In this document: positions 24,650 through 34,725 of the stretch, one piece after another | How positions within the stretch are numbered: position 1 is the stretch's first letter | Layout: each line of letters starts with the position of its first letter | Assembly: GCF_003996985.1 (NCBI RefSeq) | Contig: NZ_RJJX01000003.1 | Location: forward strand, 181,678-245,677 | Reading direction: 5' to 3' | DNA from: Ancylomarina longa | GTDB taxonomy: Bacteria; Bacteroidota; Bacteroidia; Bacteroidales; Marinifilaceae | Length of the DNA: 64,000 nt | Made by a program: the position numbers and the translations under genes | The notes under the pieces: model-generated | What the model saw: only the letters and a program-made list of their open reading frames with translations | Databases searched by the model: none | What the model was told of the DNA's origin: nothing

Positions 24650-25573
24650 TTAGAATTTTTTACTCTCTTTTACTACTCTGATAAAAATATCATTCATACT
24701 AGGAATGATCTCCGCAAATGATACGATATTGAGATATGGTAAAAGCAGACCTAAAAGGTCGTTGGAACTAGAGCCATTATGAAGTTTGATTTTTAGAGTG
24801 TTGCATTCAATTCCTTTTTCGCGATCTACAATTTCAAAATCAGAATTGAGAATTTGATCTAGTTTGTCAAATTCTCCGGTATAGCTTAGTTTATAAGTAT
24901 TGGTTCTGTATCTTTTCTTAATTTGATCGACAGGACCGTCGAGTATTTTCTCAGATTTATTGATTAAGGCGATATGATCACATATCTCTTCAACGGAACC
25001 CATATTATGAGTAGAAAAAATGATAGTTGCACCTTTATCGCGAAGGTTCAGGATTTCTTTTTTCAGCAAATTAGTGTTGATCGGATCAAAACCACTAAAA
25101 GGCTCATCGAATATCAATAATTCAGGTTCGTGCAGGATGGTGACTATAAATTGTATTTTTTGCTGCATCCCTTTGGAAAGCTCTTCTACTTTTTTATCCC
25201 ACCAAGGGAGTATGTCGAATTTATCAAACCATACTTTTAGTTTTTTTGTTGCCTCCTTCTTACTCATTCCTTTAAGCTGAGCAAGATAAACGGCTTGATC
25301 TCCGGTTTTCATTTTTTTATAAAGACCTCTTTCCTCGGGAAGGTAACCTATACGTTGAATATCATTTGTACTTAAAGGTTTACCGTTATAAAAAACTTCG
25401 CCAGAATCGGGACCGGTAATTTGATTAATGATTCGAATGAGAGTGGTTTTTCCAGCACCATTTGGTCCTAATAGGCCAAAGATACTTCCCTTTGGCACAG
25501 AAATACTTACTTTATTCAGAGCGGTATGTCCTGCATATTGCTTTACCACCTCTTTTGTCTCGAAAAATGTCAT
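24650..25573 (-). CDS. ABC exporter ATP-binding protein (NatA-like)
   Basis: 307 residues. Walker [10 protein letters not shown], signature ELSKGMQQKIQ (a normal variant of LSGGQ), Walker B LLIFDEPFSGFD and the H-loop STHNMGS, all in the first 210 residues; the rest is the DUF4162-type C-terminal extension (LLPYLNIVSFAEIIPSMNDIFIRVV) common in NatA-type exporters. Drives the permease encoded 18 bp downstream. Operon leader is the 354 bp spacer after the dnaJ terminator. Confidence 0.95.
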   Translation of the reverse strand: MTFFETKEVVKQYAGHTALNKVSISVPKGSIFGLLGPNGAGKTTLIRIINQITGPDSGEVFYNGKPLSTNDIQRIGYLPEERGLYKKMKTGDQAVYLAQLKGMSKKEATKKLKVWFDKFDILPWWDKKVEELSKGMQQKIQFIVTILHEPELLIFDEPFSGFDPINTNLLKKEILNLRDKGATIIFSTHNMGSVEEICDHIALINKSEKILDGPVDQIKKRYRTNTYKLSYTGEFDKLDQILNSDFEIVDREKGIECNTLKIKLHNGSSSNDLLGLLLPYLNIVSFAEIIPSMNDIFIRVVKESKKF

Positions 25574-25927
25574 GGAAAATAGTTTTGGTTAGGGACACTT
25601 TAAATTTAGTAGCTCTAAAGTACGGAATTTTGAGAATCTCAACATAAAAAATCGATGTAAAGACGAATGAACAGGATATTGTTTTAGTTTTTATCGATGT
25701 GTTTGTTAGGATGTGTTTTGCAATTTAGTGCATTAACGTAAATTTGAAAAGAAGTGTAGGTGCAGATTATTGTTGTTAATTAAATGCTTAATGGAAATTG
25801 TTAGCTAGATAATATACAGATATATAAATTTTAGGGATATTGTTTCCTCTTTTCGAAAAAGGCATAAAAAAAGCTGTCTCCAATTATAATATGGAGACAG
25901 CTTTCTAATGTTTTATGCAATTAATAT
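25574..25927. other. Gene-free interval, about 350 bp
   Basis: Separates dnaJ (ends at 25928) from the start of the ABC exporter operon, both on the minus strand. Contains the dnaJ terminator hairpin (25870-25904) and otherwise AT-rich sequence; the region next to 25573 should hold the exporter promoter, but no full TAnnTTTG element was found. Confidence 0.4.
25870..25904 (-). terminator. Terminator after grpE-dnaJ
   Basis: Perfect 13-bp inverted repeat (25870-25882 with 25892-25904) followed on the minus strand by a run of T residues, 24 bp after dnaJ. Confidence 0.85.
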
Positions 25928-27082
25928 CTAGTCGAAAAAGTTACGAACTTTTTTAAAAAAACTCTTATCATGAATGCTTGGTTTTGGTGTAAAGGACTCT
26001 GAAGCTTGTAGCTTTTCGAGGATTTTTTTCTCCTCTTTTGACACATTATTGGGAATCCAAACATTTATTTTCACTAATAAATCTCCTCTGCCATAGCCAT
26101 TCACATCAGGCAAACCTTTTCCTCGTAAACGAAGAATTTTACCAGGTTGTGTTCCATTGTCTATCTTTACTTTAACCTTGCTTTCAATGGTAGGGATTTC
26201 CACTGCAGTTCCTAATATAGAATCAGGAATACTAATGAATAAATTATATAAAAGATCGTTCTCGTCTCGAACTAATTCCGGATGTTCTTCTTCTTGTATC
26301 AGAATTAATAAATCCCCATTTACACCACCACGGCGAGCTGCATTTCCTCTTCCACTAACCGATAATTGCATTCCCTCGGCAACTCCGGCAGGAATATTAA
26401 TGGTGATCACTTCTTCATCGCGAACGATACCTTCTCCAGCACAGCTTGTACATTTATTGGTGATAATCTTTCCTTCTCCATTACAAGTAGGACAGGTTGA
26501 ACTGGTTTGCATTTGTCCTAAAATGGTATTTTGAATTCGGGTAACATGACCGGAACCATTACAAGATGAGCAGGTAGAGAAAGATGAGCCATCTTTTGCA
26601 CCAGAACCATTACAGGATTTACACTCTACGTATTTTTTGACTTTAATTTTCTTTTCAACTCCTTCGGCAATTTCTTTTAGCGTCAATTTTACTTTCACTC
26701 TCAAATTGCTTCCTCGGTTTACTCTTCTGGAACTACGTCCACCGCCGCCAAATCCGCCACCAAAGAAAGATCCACCACCTCCGAAAATATCTCCGAAGTG
26801 AGAGAATATGTCTTCCATACTCATGCCTGCACCACCAAATCCACCACCGGCAGCACCTCCAACACCTGCGTGACCATACTGATCGTAACGTTGACGTTTT
26901 TCAGGATGACTTAATATTTCGTAGGCTTCTGCAGCTTCCTTAAAATTTTCTTCGGCCTGTTTATCCCCCGGGTTTTTATCCGGATGGAATTGAATTGCTT
27001 TCTTGCGATATGCTTTTTTTATTTCGGCTTCTGAGGAAGTTTTGGAAACGCCCAACACCTCGTAATAATCTCTTTTCGACAT
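25928..27082 (-). CDS. dnaJ: Chaperone DnaJ (Hsp40)
   Basis: 384 residues, type I DnaJ. J domain with HPD ([13 protein letters not shown]), a long Gly/Phe linker (about 70-125), the zinc domain with four CxxCxGxG repeats ([32 protein letters not shown]) and the C-terminal substrate-binding part. Delivers unfolded clients to DnaK and stimulates its ATPase. Encoded 33 bp after grpE; dnaK is not in the window. Confidence 0.98.
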   Translation of the reverse strand: MSKRDYYEVLGVSKTSSEAEIKKAYRKKAIQFHPDKNPGDKQAEENFKEAAEAYEILSHPEKRQRYDQYGHAGVGGAAGGGFGGAGMSMEDIFSHFGDIFGGGGSFFGGGFGGGGRSSRRVNRGSNLRVKVKLTLKEIAEGVEKKIKVKKYVECKSCNGSGAKDGSSFSTCSSCNGSGHVTRIQNTILGQMQTSSTCPTCNGEGKIITNKCTSCAGEGIVRDEEVITINIPAGVAEGMQLSVSGRGNAARRGGVNGDLLILIQEEEHPELVRDENDLLYNLFISIPDSILGTAVEIPTIESKVKVKIDNGTQPGKILRLRGKGLPDVNGYGRGDLLVKINVWIPNNVSKEEKKILEKLQASESFTPKPSIHDKSFFKKVRNFFD

Positions 27083-27115
27083 CTTTTTCCAGCTTAGATT
27101 TTGATATAGGTTTTC

Positions 27116-27730
27116 TTATTCTCCAACAACAACTTTCGAGAAACGTATCACTTTGTCGTTTAGGTAATATCCTTTTTCAACGCAGTCCACAACTTTTCCT
27201 TTTAAATCCTCTGATGGAGCAGGGATTTTGGTGATAGCTTCATGAATGTCAGTATCAAATTCTTTATTTACAGTTTCGATTTCCTTCACTCCATTTTGGG
27301 TGACAAAATCCTTAAAGTTGTTATATATTAAATGGATACCTTCCTTTATTGCCTCAACATCTTTCGTATCATCAATAGAAACGAGTGCTCGTTCAAAGTT
27401 GTCAATTACCGGCAAAACATTAATTAAAATTTTTTCTCCAGCAGATTTTGTTAACTCCATTTTCTCTTTCAAAGTTCTTTTGCGGTAGTTATCAAATTCA
27501 GCCGATAAGCGAATGTATTTATCACTAATATCCTGAAGTTTATTTCCAAGCTCTTCCATTTCGTCAGCCTTTTTTTCTTTTGCTGATTTTTTGTTTTTTT
27601 TCTTGTCTTTTTTTTCTTCTGTTTGTGGCTCTTCCTGCGTTTTTGTATCCTCAACAACTTTCTCAGCAGTAGTTTCTAAATCTTTTTCTTTCAATTTTTC
27701 TTTTTTAGATTTGCTTGTATCTTTTGTCAT
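27116..27730 (-). CDS. grpE: Nucleotide exchange factor GrpE
   Basis: 204 residues. The N-terminal ~75 residues are a highly charged Lys/Glu low-complexity tail; then the long dimerisation helix (SDKYIRLSAEFDNYRKRTLKE) and the beta-domain with the GrpE signature ending VEKGYYLNDKVIRFSKVVVGE. It releases ADP from DnaK. Operon with dnaJ; the -7 element TATCTTTG lies about 87 bp upstream. Confidence 0.97.
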   Translation of the reverse strand: MTKDTSKSKKEKLKEKDLETTAEKVVEDTKTQEEPQTEEKKDKKKNKKSAKEKKADEMEELGNKLQDISDKYIRLSAEFDNYRKRTLKEKMELTKSAGEKILINVLPVIDNFERALVSIDDTKDVEAIKEGIHLIYNNFKDFVTQNGVKEIETVNKEFDTDIHEAITKIPAPSEDLKGKVVDCVEKGYYLNDKVIRFSKVVVGE

Positions 27731-27816
27731 CTTTCAATGATTTTTTCATTTTTATATTATTCTTGGCATTTGTTTGCAAATAACCTGCCAATAGGTTGGT
27801 TTACGACAAATTGGCA

Positions 27817-27824
27817 CAAAGATA
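27817..27824 (-). promoter_or_regulatory. -7 promoter element for grpE-dnaJ
   Basis: TATCTTTG on the minus strand, matching TAnnTTTG. Leader of ~80 nt to grpE. An imperfect dyad (AACC...GGTT around 27782-27799) lies inside the leader and might be regulatory, though it does not resemble CIRCE. Confidence 0.45.
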
Positions 27825-27923
27825 GAATTTGGAACTGTAAATTTTTCATTTTTTCAGATGAATGTGTCAATTAATAGAAATATAGTCTTAGTAAATTGAT
27901 AGATAGATCAAAAAATAGTAGGA

Positions 27924-27954
27924 CTGTTGTAAAAGGAATTTCCTTTTTCAACAG
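27924..27954 (-). terminator. Terminator after the TlpA-type gene
   Basis: Inverted repeat 27924-27937 with 27941-27954 (one mismatch), 27 bp after the gene ending at 27981. Confidence 0.7.
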
Positions 27955-27980
27955 CCCTATTTATATTATTTGGGATGCAA

Positions 27981-28529
27981 TTATTTTTTCACATAGTATT
28001 GAAGTACCAATTCCAATTTTTCACCACGTAGATTTTTCGCTAGAATAATGCCATCACCATCAATCAGAAAATTTGCTGGAATTGAATTAATCCCAAATCT
28101 GTTCGAGGTAGGGGAATGCCATCCTTGTAATTCACTTACATGATTATTCCAGATAAGTTTGTCTTTTGTAATTGCAGCTTTCCAATTGGCTAATTTTGTA
28201 TCCAGAGAGAAGCTGAAAATGGTAAATCCATTTCCATTTTTAAAATTTTCATCTTTAAATTTATTGTAGGCATTAACCATTCTGGGGTTTTCAGCTCTAC
28301 AAGGAGGACACCAGGAAGCCCAGAAATCCACTAAAACTACTTTCCCTTTTAGTGCATTTAGTTCTAGAGTTTTTCCGTACATTGATTTTGCACTTATATT
28401 TGGGAGTCTATTCCCTACTTCAAAACCTTCTTTCATATCGGTTCCTTTAATTGCAGGATTTGTAGCTGCAAAAACGGATATGGACATGAAAATGGAGAAG
28501 AATATTAGAGTGTATTTTAATCGTTTCAT
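27981..28529 (-). CDS. TlpA-family thiol:disulfide oxidoreductase
   Basis: 182 residues. Signal peptide (MKRLKYTLIFFSIFMSISVFAA) then a single thioredoxin fold with the canonical active site C74-P-P-C77 (FWASWCPPCRAENPRM) and the cis-Pro loop INSIPANFLID. Reduces periplasmic disulfides, for example in cytochrome c or lipoprotein maturation. Unlike the two other thioredoxin-fold proteins in the window it retains both cysteines. It follows murA on the same strand with a 73 bp gap; the functional link is not obvious. Confidence 0.93.
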   Translation of the reverse strand: MKRLKYTLIFFSIFMSISVFAATNPAIKGTDMKEGFEVGNRLPNISAKSMYGKTLELNALKGKVVLVDFWASWCPPCRAENPRMVNAYNKFKDENFKNGNGFTIFSFSLDTKLANWKAAITKDKLIWNNHVSELQGWHSPTSNRFGINSIPANFLIDGDGIILAKNLRGEKLELVLQYYVKK

Positions 28530-28602
28530 ACTTTTTAATTTTTACGATTTTAATTTAGGTCTAAATTATAAAGTTCTGTTTATTTAAAATGTTAATAAAT
28601 AG

Positions 28603-29913
28603 TTAAAGGTTGATTCTTTTGATATTAGCACCGATTGCATTTAATCGCAGATCAATATTTTCATAACCTCTATCGATTTGATCAATATTGTGAATCGTAC
28701 TTGTTCCATCGGCTGATAATGCTGCGATCAGCAGTGCAACACCAGCTCTAATATCGGGTGATACCATAGTTGTAGCACGAAGTCGCTGTTCCTGATTTAG
28801 TCCAATTACAGTAGCACGATGTGGATCACATAAAATGATTTGAGCACCCATATCAATTAATTTATCCGTAAAAAACAATCGGCTTTCGAACATTTTCTGA
28901 TGAATTAAAACGCTGCCTTTTGCTTGAGTTGCTACCACCAGAAATACACTCAAAAGATCTGGTGTTAAACCTGGCCAAGGCGCATCGGCTATTGTAAGAA
29001 TGGAGCCATCGATAAAAGTCTCAATTTGATACTTATCTTGTTTAGGAATAAAAATATCATCCCCATGAAGTTCTATTTTTATACCCAAACGGCGGAATGC
29101 ATCCGGAATCATTCCTAATTCTTTAAAGGCAACGTCTTTTATCGTAATTTCAGATCTGGTCATTGCAGCCAAACCTATGAAACTACCTATTTCAATCATA
29201 TCTGGAAGGATGCGGTGTTCACACCCAGTAAGTGAACTTACTCCTTTAATTTCCAGTAGATTGGAGCCAATTCCAGAGATTTTTGCTCCCATACGGATAA
29301 GCATTCGACACAATTGCTGTATATATGGTTCGCATGCTGCATTATAGATGGTCGTAGTACCTTGCGCCAAAACGGCAGCCATAATTATATTTGCAGTTCC
29401 GGTTACAGAAGCTTCGTCAAGCAGCATATAAGCTCCTTTTAGTTGATCGGCTTCTACTCGGTAAAAATTCTCACCCGGATTGAAATGAAATTTGGCTCCT
29501 AATTTTTCAAACCCAATAAAATGGGTGTCTAATCTGCGGCGACCAATTTTATCTCCACCTGGACGAGGAATGTATCCTTTTCCAAAACGAGCCAATAGGG
29601 GACCAATTATCATTATTGAACCTCGTAAGGAAGATCCTTTGCGGGCAAATTCAGCTGAATTGAGATATTCTAACTGAATATCCTTTGCTTCGAAGGTGTA
29701 GGAGTTTTTAGATTCTTGAGAAACACTCACTCCTAAATTAGATAATAATTCTATTAATTTATTAACATCAAGAATGTTAGGGATATTGTGAATGGTTACT
29801 TTTTCTTCTGTTAACAGGGTAGCGCAAAGAATTTGTAAAGCTTCGTTTTTTGCTCCTTGAGGTGTGAGTTCACCCTTTAATGGTTGACCTCCTATAATTT
29901 CGAATGTGCTCAT
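28603..29913 (-). CDS. murA: UDP-N-acetylglucosamine 1-carboxyvinyltransferase (MurA), Asp variant
   Basis: 436 residues. Transfers enolpyruvate from PEP to UDP-GlcNAc, the first committed step of peptidoglycan synthesis. Family blocks PQGAKNEALQILCATLL, GSSLRGSIMIIGPLLARFG and the C-terminal RGYENIDLRLNAIGANI are present. In the catalytic loop the residue matching E. coli Cys115 is Asp121 (RPGGDKIGRRRLDTHF). Asp at this site supports catalysis but cannot be alkylated by fosfomycin, as known for mycobacterial and chlamydial MurA, so intrinsic fosfomycin insensitivity is expected. Downstream of the DUF4290 gene, a typical Bacteroidota order. Confidence 0.97.
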   Translation of the reverse strand: MSTFEIIGGQPLKGELTPQGAKNEALQILCATLLTEEKVTIHNIPNILDVNKLIELLSNLGVSVSQESKNSYTFEAKDIQLEYLNSAEFARKGSSLRGSIMIIGPLLARFGKGYIPRPGGDKIGRRRLDTHFIGFEKLGAKFHFNPGENFYRVEADQLKGAYMLLDEASVTGTANIIMAAVLAQGTTTIYNAACEPYIQQLCRMLIRMGAKISGIGSNLLEIKGVSSLTGCEHRILPDMIEIGSFIGLAAMTRSEITIKDVAFKELGMIPDAFRRLGIKIELHGDDIFIPKQDKYQIETFIDGSILTIADAPWPGLTPDLLSVFLVVATQAKGSVLIHQKMFESRLFFTDKLIDMGAQIILCDPHRATVIGLNQEQRLRATTMVSPDIRAGVALLIAALSADGTSTIHNIDQIDRGYENIDLRLNAIGANIKRINL

Positions 29914-29997
29914 TTGTTAAATGTTTTGGTGTGAATGAGAACTTAAAGATAAGTATAAAATATAATCAAAAAAGCATGTGACCTACTGGATTTGCAC

Positions 29998-30026
29998 AAA
30001 AAAAACCGGTATAAAACCGGTTTTTT
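29998..30026 (-). terminator. Terminator between DUF4290 and murA
   Basis: Stem 29998-30009 with 30017-30026 containing CCGG at its base and A/T-runs at the outside, 5 bp after the DUF4290 stop on the minus strand. It is symmetric and could act on either strand. Confidence 0.75.
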
Positions 30027-30030
30027 GAAA

Positions 30031-30648
30031 TTATTTACTTTTACTGAATTTCCGATTATCGGGTCGGGAAGGTTTTCTTTTTTTATTTTTTTGTGAGTAA
30101 TCCTTCTCTCGGCTTTCCCTTAATTTAAGTTCTTCAGGTATTTGAAGTTTCCCTTTGGATAATTCAACAATATCCTTAAATATTTTTTCGTCAGGTACAC
30201 TATCCTTATTCCATGTAGCATATGATTTTTTCATATGATTGGCAATCATTTGGATGAGAGCGTCTTTTTCCTTTTGTTCTTCAATTTCTATTGCTTTTTC
30301 CAACAATAATTCAATGGTACGCCCGTAGTGACGATACTTGATCCTCTGGTTACTGTAAGGCAATAATTCAGGCTTTTCGGCAAGTTTTTCTTTTGTAGGT
30401 GCCTCGTATGGAGAATCTATGTCAAGGCTAAAATCTGACATGATTGCAAGATGATCCCATAATTTGTGTCTGAAATCACTAACATCTCTAAGATGAGGGT
30501 ACATATTACCCATTATAGCGATAATACTTTTAGCCACACGATTTCTTTCCTCCTTGTCTTCAACGGTCATTGCAAAGTCAACCATCTTCTGAACATTTCG
30601 TCCATATTCAGGAAGTACAAGTTGTTTCCTGTTTGAATTATAATCCAT
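30031..30648 (-). CDS. DUF4290 domain-containing protein
   Basis: 205 residues. The full-length DUF4290 family signature is visible (LPEYGRNVQKMVDFAMTV, MGNMYPHLRDVSDFRHKLWDHL, YGRTIELLLEKA). The family is restricted to Bacteroidota, mostly helical, and of unknown function. The C-terminal ~30 residues are a Lys/Arg/Ser-rich basic tail. Its conserved place ahead of murA suggests a cell-envelope link, but nothing in the sequence proves one. Cytoplasmic. Confidence 0.9.
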   Translation of the reverse strand: MDYNSNRKQLVLPEYGRNVQKMVDFAMTVEDKEERNRVAKSIIAIMGNMYPHLRDVSDFRHKLWDHLAIMSDFSLDIDSPYEAPTKEKLAEKPELLPYSNQRIKYRHYGRTIELLLEKAIEIEEQKEKDALIQMIANHMKKSYATWNKDSVPDEKIFKDIVELSKGKLQIPEELKLRESREKDYSQKNKKRKPSRPDNRKFSKSK

Positions 30649-30917
30649 CTATTTAAATGTTGTTTATTCTGGTAATATCAAATTTCATAAAGACAAATAA
30701 ATCTCACATCTGTCAGATTATCAGCAGTCGGTTACCTTAACGAAATTGAAAAGTTTAAATATTAATAATTTGGAGAGACTAAGATCTTATTGGTTATTAC
30801 TATGAAGAACAAAAGAAATTTTAATGAATAGCCTTAAGGTAAACGGCAAATTCAGAAAGCCTTAGAACTCACTGCAAATGTATGTGTTTTCTTTCTTCAA
30901 TACAAATTGTTAATGAT

Positions 30918-33254
30918 TTATCCTATAATTTTAAGTTTTGCAAATTTTAAAAGAAGTTGTTTTTGTCCAACAGTTTGAAAAAATACGGTTGCTTTAATGT
31001 TTGGTGCACTTCCTTCAATTTGTAATACTTTGCCTTTTCCAAATCTTTGATGCTCTACCACCATTCCTGATTGAATTAAGGCTGGGTTGGAAGGCTCAAA
31101 ATTAGGATCATCACTTAAAGGATTGTTTCTTTTGATACGAGCTCCTGCCTGTTTAAGTTTTGGTTTAGTGGAAAAACTCCTCTTTTTTTGAAAACGACTT
31201 GGTTCATCAGGAGTTTCATATTCTGTTTCACTTGATGTATATTCATTTCCATTATTTGCAAATTCTGGAGCTTGATCGTAGGTGAAATCCACATAGGATT
31301 CATCAATTTCACCAATAAATCTACTTGGGCGGGGATAACTCATATTACCCCATTTGTATCTGGATTTTGCGAAGGAAAGGGTAATTTTTTGCTCTGCGCG
31401 GGTAAGTGCAACATAAAATAATCGTCTTTCTTCCTCTAATTCAGGTAGGGTACCTGTTGCCATTTGAGAAGGGAATAATTCTTCCTCTAAACCAACAATA
31501 TACAGGTAGGGGAACTCAAGGCCTTTAGCAGCGTGAATAGTCATCAAACTTATTTTATCACGATCTTCGTCCTTTTCATTATCCTGATCGGTTAATAAAG
31601 CTACATCCTCTAAATAATTGTTTAGTTGTAGTTCCTGACCTTCCTCCAATGCATTTTGGGTGAATTCCTGAATACCGTTTAGTAATTCCTGAATGTTTTC
31701 ATGCCGGGATACCCCTTCCGGTGACCTGTCGTTATAAAGTTCTCTAATGATACCGGTAGATTCTGCGATATGCTTAGCCAGATCGAAAGCAGTTAATTTA
31801 TCCAGCTGTGACTGAAAACCAGAAATTAGGTTTGTAAATTTCATCAATTTTGAAATTGTTCCTGTATTTAAACCATAGGGTCTGTGGGTTAATTCAGTAA
31901 TAACTTCCCACATGCTGCTATCATTTTGAGTAGCTGCTTCTTGTAATTTATTTATGGTTGTCGCTCCAATTCCCCTTTTCGGATAATTAATCACCCTTTT
32001 GATTGCTTCTTCGTCATAGGGGTTGGTAGTCATCCTGTAATAGGCCAATAGGTCTTTTATTTCCTTACGTTGATAAAAGGATAAACCACCATAAATTTTG
32101 TAGGGGAGATTCAGTTTACGAAGAGATTCCTCGAATATTCTAGATTGTGCATTGGTTCGATAAAGAATGGCAAACCCCTTATAATTTATATGTTCGCGCA
32201 TCCTGGTTTCGAAGATGTCGTTTGAAATTATATATCCTTCTTCGTGATCCGTTAATGCTTTTATTATTTTTATTTTATCACCAAATTCCTTATCCGAAAA
32301 GGAAATTTTTTTAATTTGACCTTTATTTTTATGGATGATACTATTGGCAGCATTAACAATGTTTTGTGTGGATCTGTAATTTTGTTCTAGTTTGTATAGT
32401 TTATAATTAGGATAATCATTTCTGAAGTTTAGTATGTTTTCAATTTTTGCACCTCGAAACGAATATATACTCTGTGCATCATCCCCAACTACGCACACGT
32501 TTTTATGATTTTCAGCTAGTTTTTTTACAATTAAGTATTGGGAATAATTAGTATCCTGATACTCATCAACCAAAATATACTTGAATTTATCCTGATATTT
32601 TGCCAGAATTTCCGGTTTTGTTTTAAATAACAGATTGGTTTGTAAGAGTAAATCATCAAAATCCATTGCATTAGCTTGTCGGCATCTTTGGCTATATTTT
32701 TTATATATTTCAAATATTCTGGGACGACGAACACTAGCATCTATTTTCTGAATTTGAGCATTTTGGGCATATGCATTTGCAGTTACCAAATTATTTTTTG
32801 CTGAGGAAATTCTATTCTGGACTTCATTTGGTTTATAAACTTTATCATCCAGCTGCATTTCTTTGATAATACTTCGAAATAAATTTCGGGAATCCTGAGC
32901 ATCGTAAATGGTGAAATTAGAATCGAATCCAAGGTGTTCCGCCTCATAACGTAAAATTTTAGCAAAAGTGGAATGGAAGGTTCCCATCCAGAGATTATGT
33001 GCTTGCTTGGAACCAACGATCGCAGCAATTCGATCTTTCATTTCCCTAGCTGCCTTATTGGTAAATGTCAAGGCAAGAATAGAATAGGGGCGAACTCCTT
33101 GTTGTAGTAGATGAGCTATTCGATAGGTTAGCACCCTTGTCTTCCCGGATCCAGCACCAGCAATAACAAGTGAAGGGCCATAAATATTTTCAACGGCTTC
33201 TTTCTGTACTGAATTTAACTCATTTAAATATTCTATTTTATCTATCATTACCAT
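30918..33254 (-). CDS. uvrD: UvrD/PcrA-type superfamily 1 DNA helicase
   Basis: 778 residues. Unwinds DNA 3' to 5' in excision and mismatch repair and clears replication blocks. Motif I AGAGSGKTRVLTYRIA (residues ~32-47), motif Ia LALTFTNKAAREMKDRI, motif II LVDEYQDTNYSQY, motif III VGDDAQSIYSFRGA, motif IV LEQNYRST, motif V MTIHAAKGLEFPYLYIVGLE and motif VI VALTRAEQKITL are all present. The C-terminal tail (about 650-778) ends in a PcrA-type Tudor-like segment (GMVVEHQRFGKGKVLQIEG). Start at 33254 or, equally well, the ATG at 33248. Confidence 0.96.
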   Translation of the reverse strand: MVMIDKIEYLNELNSVQKEAVENIYGPSLVIAGAGSGKTRVLTYRIAHLLQQGVRPYSILALTFTNKAAREMKDRIAAIVGSKQAHNLWMGTFHSTFAKILRYEAEHLGFDSNFTIYDAQDSRNLFRSIIKEMQLDDKVYKPNEVQNRISSAKNNLVTANAYAQNAQIQKIDASVRRPRIFEIYKKYSQRCRQANAMDFDDLLLQTNLLFKTKPEILAKYQDKFKYILVDEYQDTNYSQYLIVKKLAENHKNVCVVGDDAQSIYSFRGAKIENILNFRNDYPNYKLYKLEQNYRSTQNIVNAANSIIHKNKGQIKKISFSDKEFGDKIKIIKALTDHEEGYIISNDIFETRMREHINYKGFAILYRTNAQSRIFEESLRKLNLPYKIYGGLSFYQRKEIKDLLAYYRMTTNPYDEEAIKRVINYPKRGIGATTINKLQEAATQNDSSMWEVITELTHRPYGLNTGTISKLMKFTNLISGFQSQLDKLTAFDLAKHIAESTGIIRELYNDRSPEGVSRHENIQELLNGIQEFTQNALEEGQELQLNNYLEDVALLTDQDNEKDEDRDKISLMTIHAAKGLEFPYLYIVGLEEELFPSQMATGTLPELEEERRLFYVALTRAEQKITLSFAKSRYKWGNMSYPRPSRFIGEIDESYVDFTYDQAPEFANNGNEYTSSETEYETPDEPSRFQKKRSFSTKPKLKQAGARIKRNNPLSDDPNFEPSNPALIQSGMVVEHQRFGKGKVLQIEGSAPNIKATVFFQTVGQKQLLLKFAKLKIIG

Positions 33255-33267
33255 TAATTTTAAGTGT

Positions 33268-33275
33268 CAAAAATA
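33268..33275 (-). promoter_or_regulatory. -7 promoter element for uvrD
   Basis: TATTTTTG on the minus strand, 14 bp before the start codon; the leader would be very short. Confidence 0.35.
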
Positions 33276-33399
33276 GTACATGAAGCTTAAATTTCGATTC
33301 TTTTTAAGAATAAACTCGTAAGATAATTGATTCGAGCTTAGAAAACGGCTTAATTTTTTTAATATTGTAAATCAAGAAATATCCTTAAAATATACCTAT

Positions 33400-34725
33400 A
33401 TGAAGATGAGATTCAAGTTAGATTTATTTTATTCTATAATAAGTTTACGCGGATTACTTTTTGCGATAATTACTGTTTGGGCAGTTCCTGGGTTTTCACA
33501 AATATCTGCTTCAAATGCTGATTTTAAATCAGTAACGCAATATACAAATACTGCTCAGGATTCTATTTATGTGTTTTGTGATAATATGGGAGCTGGTGCA
33601 GGTGAATTAAAAGCGGAATCATCTGATGGAACATCTGGTTGGACTTTTACCTGGGCAAAATGGGATAGTAGTACTTCTGATTTTACCATCCCCGTTTTGG
33701 TTGAAAATAATCAGACTCAATCAATACTTACGAATCTCAATGATGGATTATATAGGGTAGTAATTGATAACGCGAGCGAATCTCATGAGGATCAAGTATG
33801 GGTGCTAAATAATGTAAATTCAAATCCTGTATTTAATTTAAGTCTGATGGATTGTATTGGGATTCATTTTACGTCCACTTTTGCTCCGGTGAAATTGCAA
33901 TATTTGGATATTCCTTCTACAACACCAATGGATGTGCCTGTAGAGGATAAGATTGTATTTTCGCTTACAAGAAATGGAGAAGAGATTCAACGAAAAGCGT
34001 TGAATAATTATTCTGGTTCGTTAGAGGATTTTATTGACTTAAAAGCTTTTGAAGGGGAAAAAACATTTAGTATTACAGTCATTGATCAGTATGGTTGTGT
34101 GTTTATTTCTCCGTCTATTTTAAGTGAAACCTATGTTGCTGAATCTATGTTTTCTGTAACACCTGAAAAAGGGGAGGCTCCCTTAGAAGTAACTATAAAT
34201 TATGAAGCCTTAAACGCAACGGATTACGAATGGTTTTTATATAAAGATTTTGAAGATATTCCGACAGAAGTTCCCTTGGAAGATAGCTTGTTGGTGGATG
34301 GTATTATTCTAGAGAAAAATCCGGAAAAATACATTTATTTGCATCCTGGTAATTATTTTATCAAATTAGTTGTGAAATCTGATAAAGGTCCAGATGTATG
34401 TAAGGATGAATTTACAATTTCAACACCTATAGTTGTTGATACTTCTTTGGTTCAGGTGCCAAATGTTTTTACACCAAATGGAGATGGTCAAAACGATGTT
34501 TGGCGCATTAAATCTCAATCATTAAATAAATTTCATGCCATAGTTTTTAATCGATGGGGTAGAGTTATTTTTGAATGGAAAAATCCTAATGAAGGATGGA
34601 ATGGTAAGATTAATGGAAAATGGGCAACTCCAGGTACTTATTTTTATGTGATTACTGCAACTGGTCGGGAGGAACCTACAAAAAAATATACCAAAAAGGG
34701 ATCTTTTATGTTGATTCGAAAATAA
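33400..34725 (+). CDS. T9SS-exported protein with type B (gliding-motility-like) C-terminal sorting domain
   Basis: 441 residues. Signal peptide at ~15-37 (ISLRGLLFAIITVWAVPGFSQ); several beta-sandwich segments without a recognised enzyme domain, one PKD-like at about 245-340 (FSVTPEKGEAPLEVTINYEALNATDYEWFLY). The last ~85 residues are the type B sorting signal (VPNVFTPNGDGQNDVWRI, NRWGRVIFE, PGTYFYVITATG) that sends proteins through the type IX secretion system to the surface. Probably an adhesin or structural surface protein. Monocistronic. Confidence 0.88.
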   Translation: MKMRFKLDLFYSIISLRGLLFAIITVWAVPGFSQISASNADFKSVTQYTNTAQDSIYVFCDNMGAGAGELKAESSDGTSGWTFTWAKWDSSTSDFTIPVLVENNQTQSILTNLNDGLYRVVIDNASESHEDQVWVLNNVNSNPVFNLSLMDCIGIHFTSTFAPVKLQYLDIPSTTPMDVPVEDKIVFSLTRNGEEIQRKALNNYSGSLEDFIDLKAFEGEKTFSITVIDQYGCVFISPSILSETYVAESMFSVTPEKGEAPLEVTINYEALNATDYEWFLYKDFEDIPTEVPLEDSLLVDGIILEKNPEKYIYLHPGNYFIKLVVKSDKGPDVCKDEFTISTPIVVDTSLVQVPNVFTPNGDGQNDVWRIKSQSLNKFHAIVFNRWGRVIFEWKNPNEGWNGKINGKWATPGTYFYVITATGREEPTKKYTKKGSFMLIRK

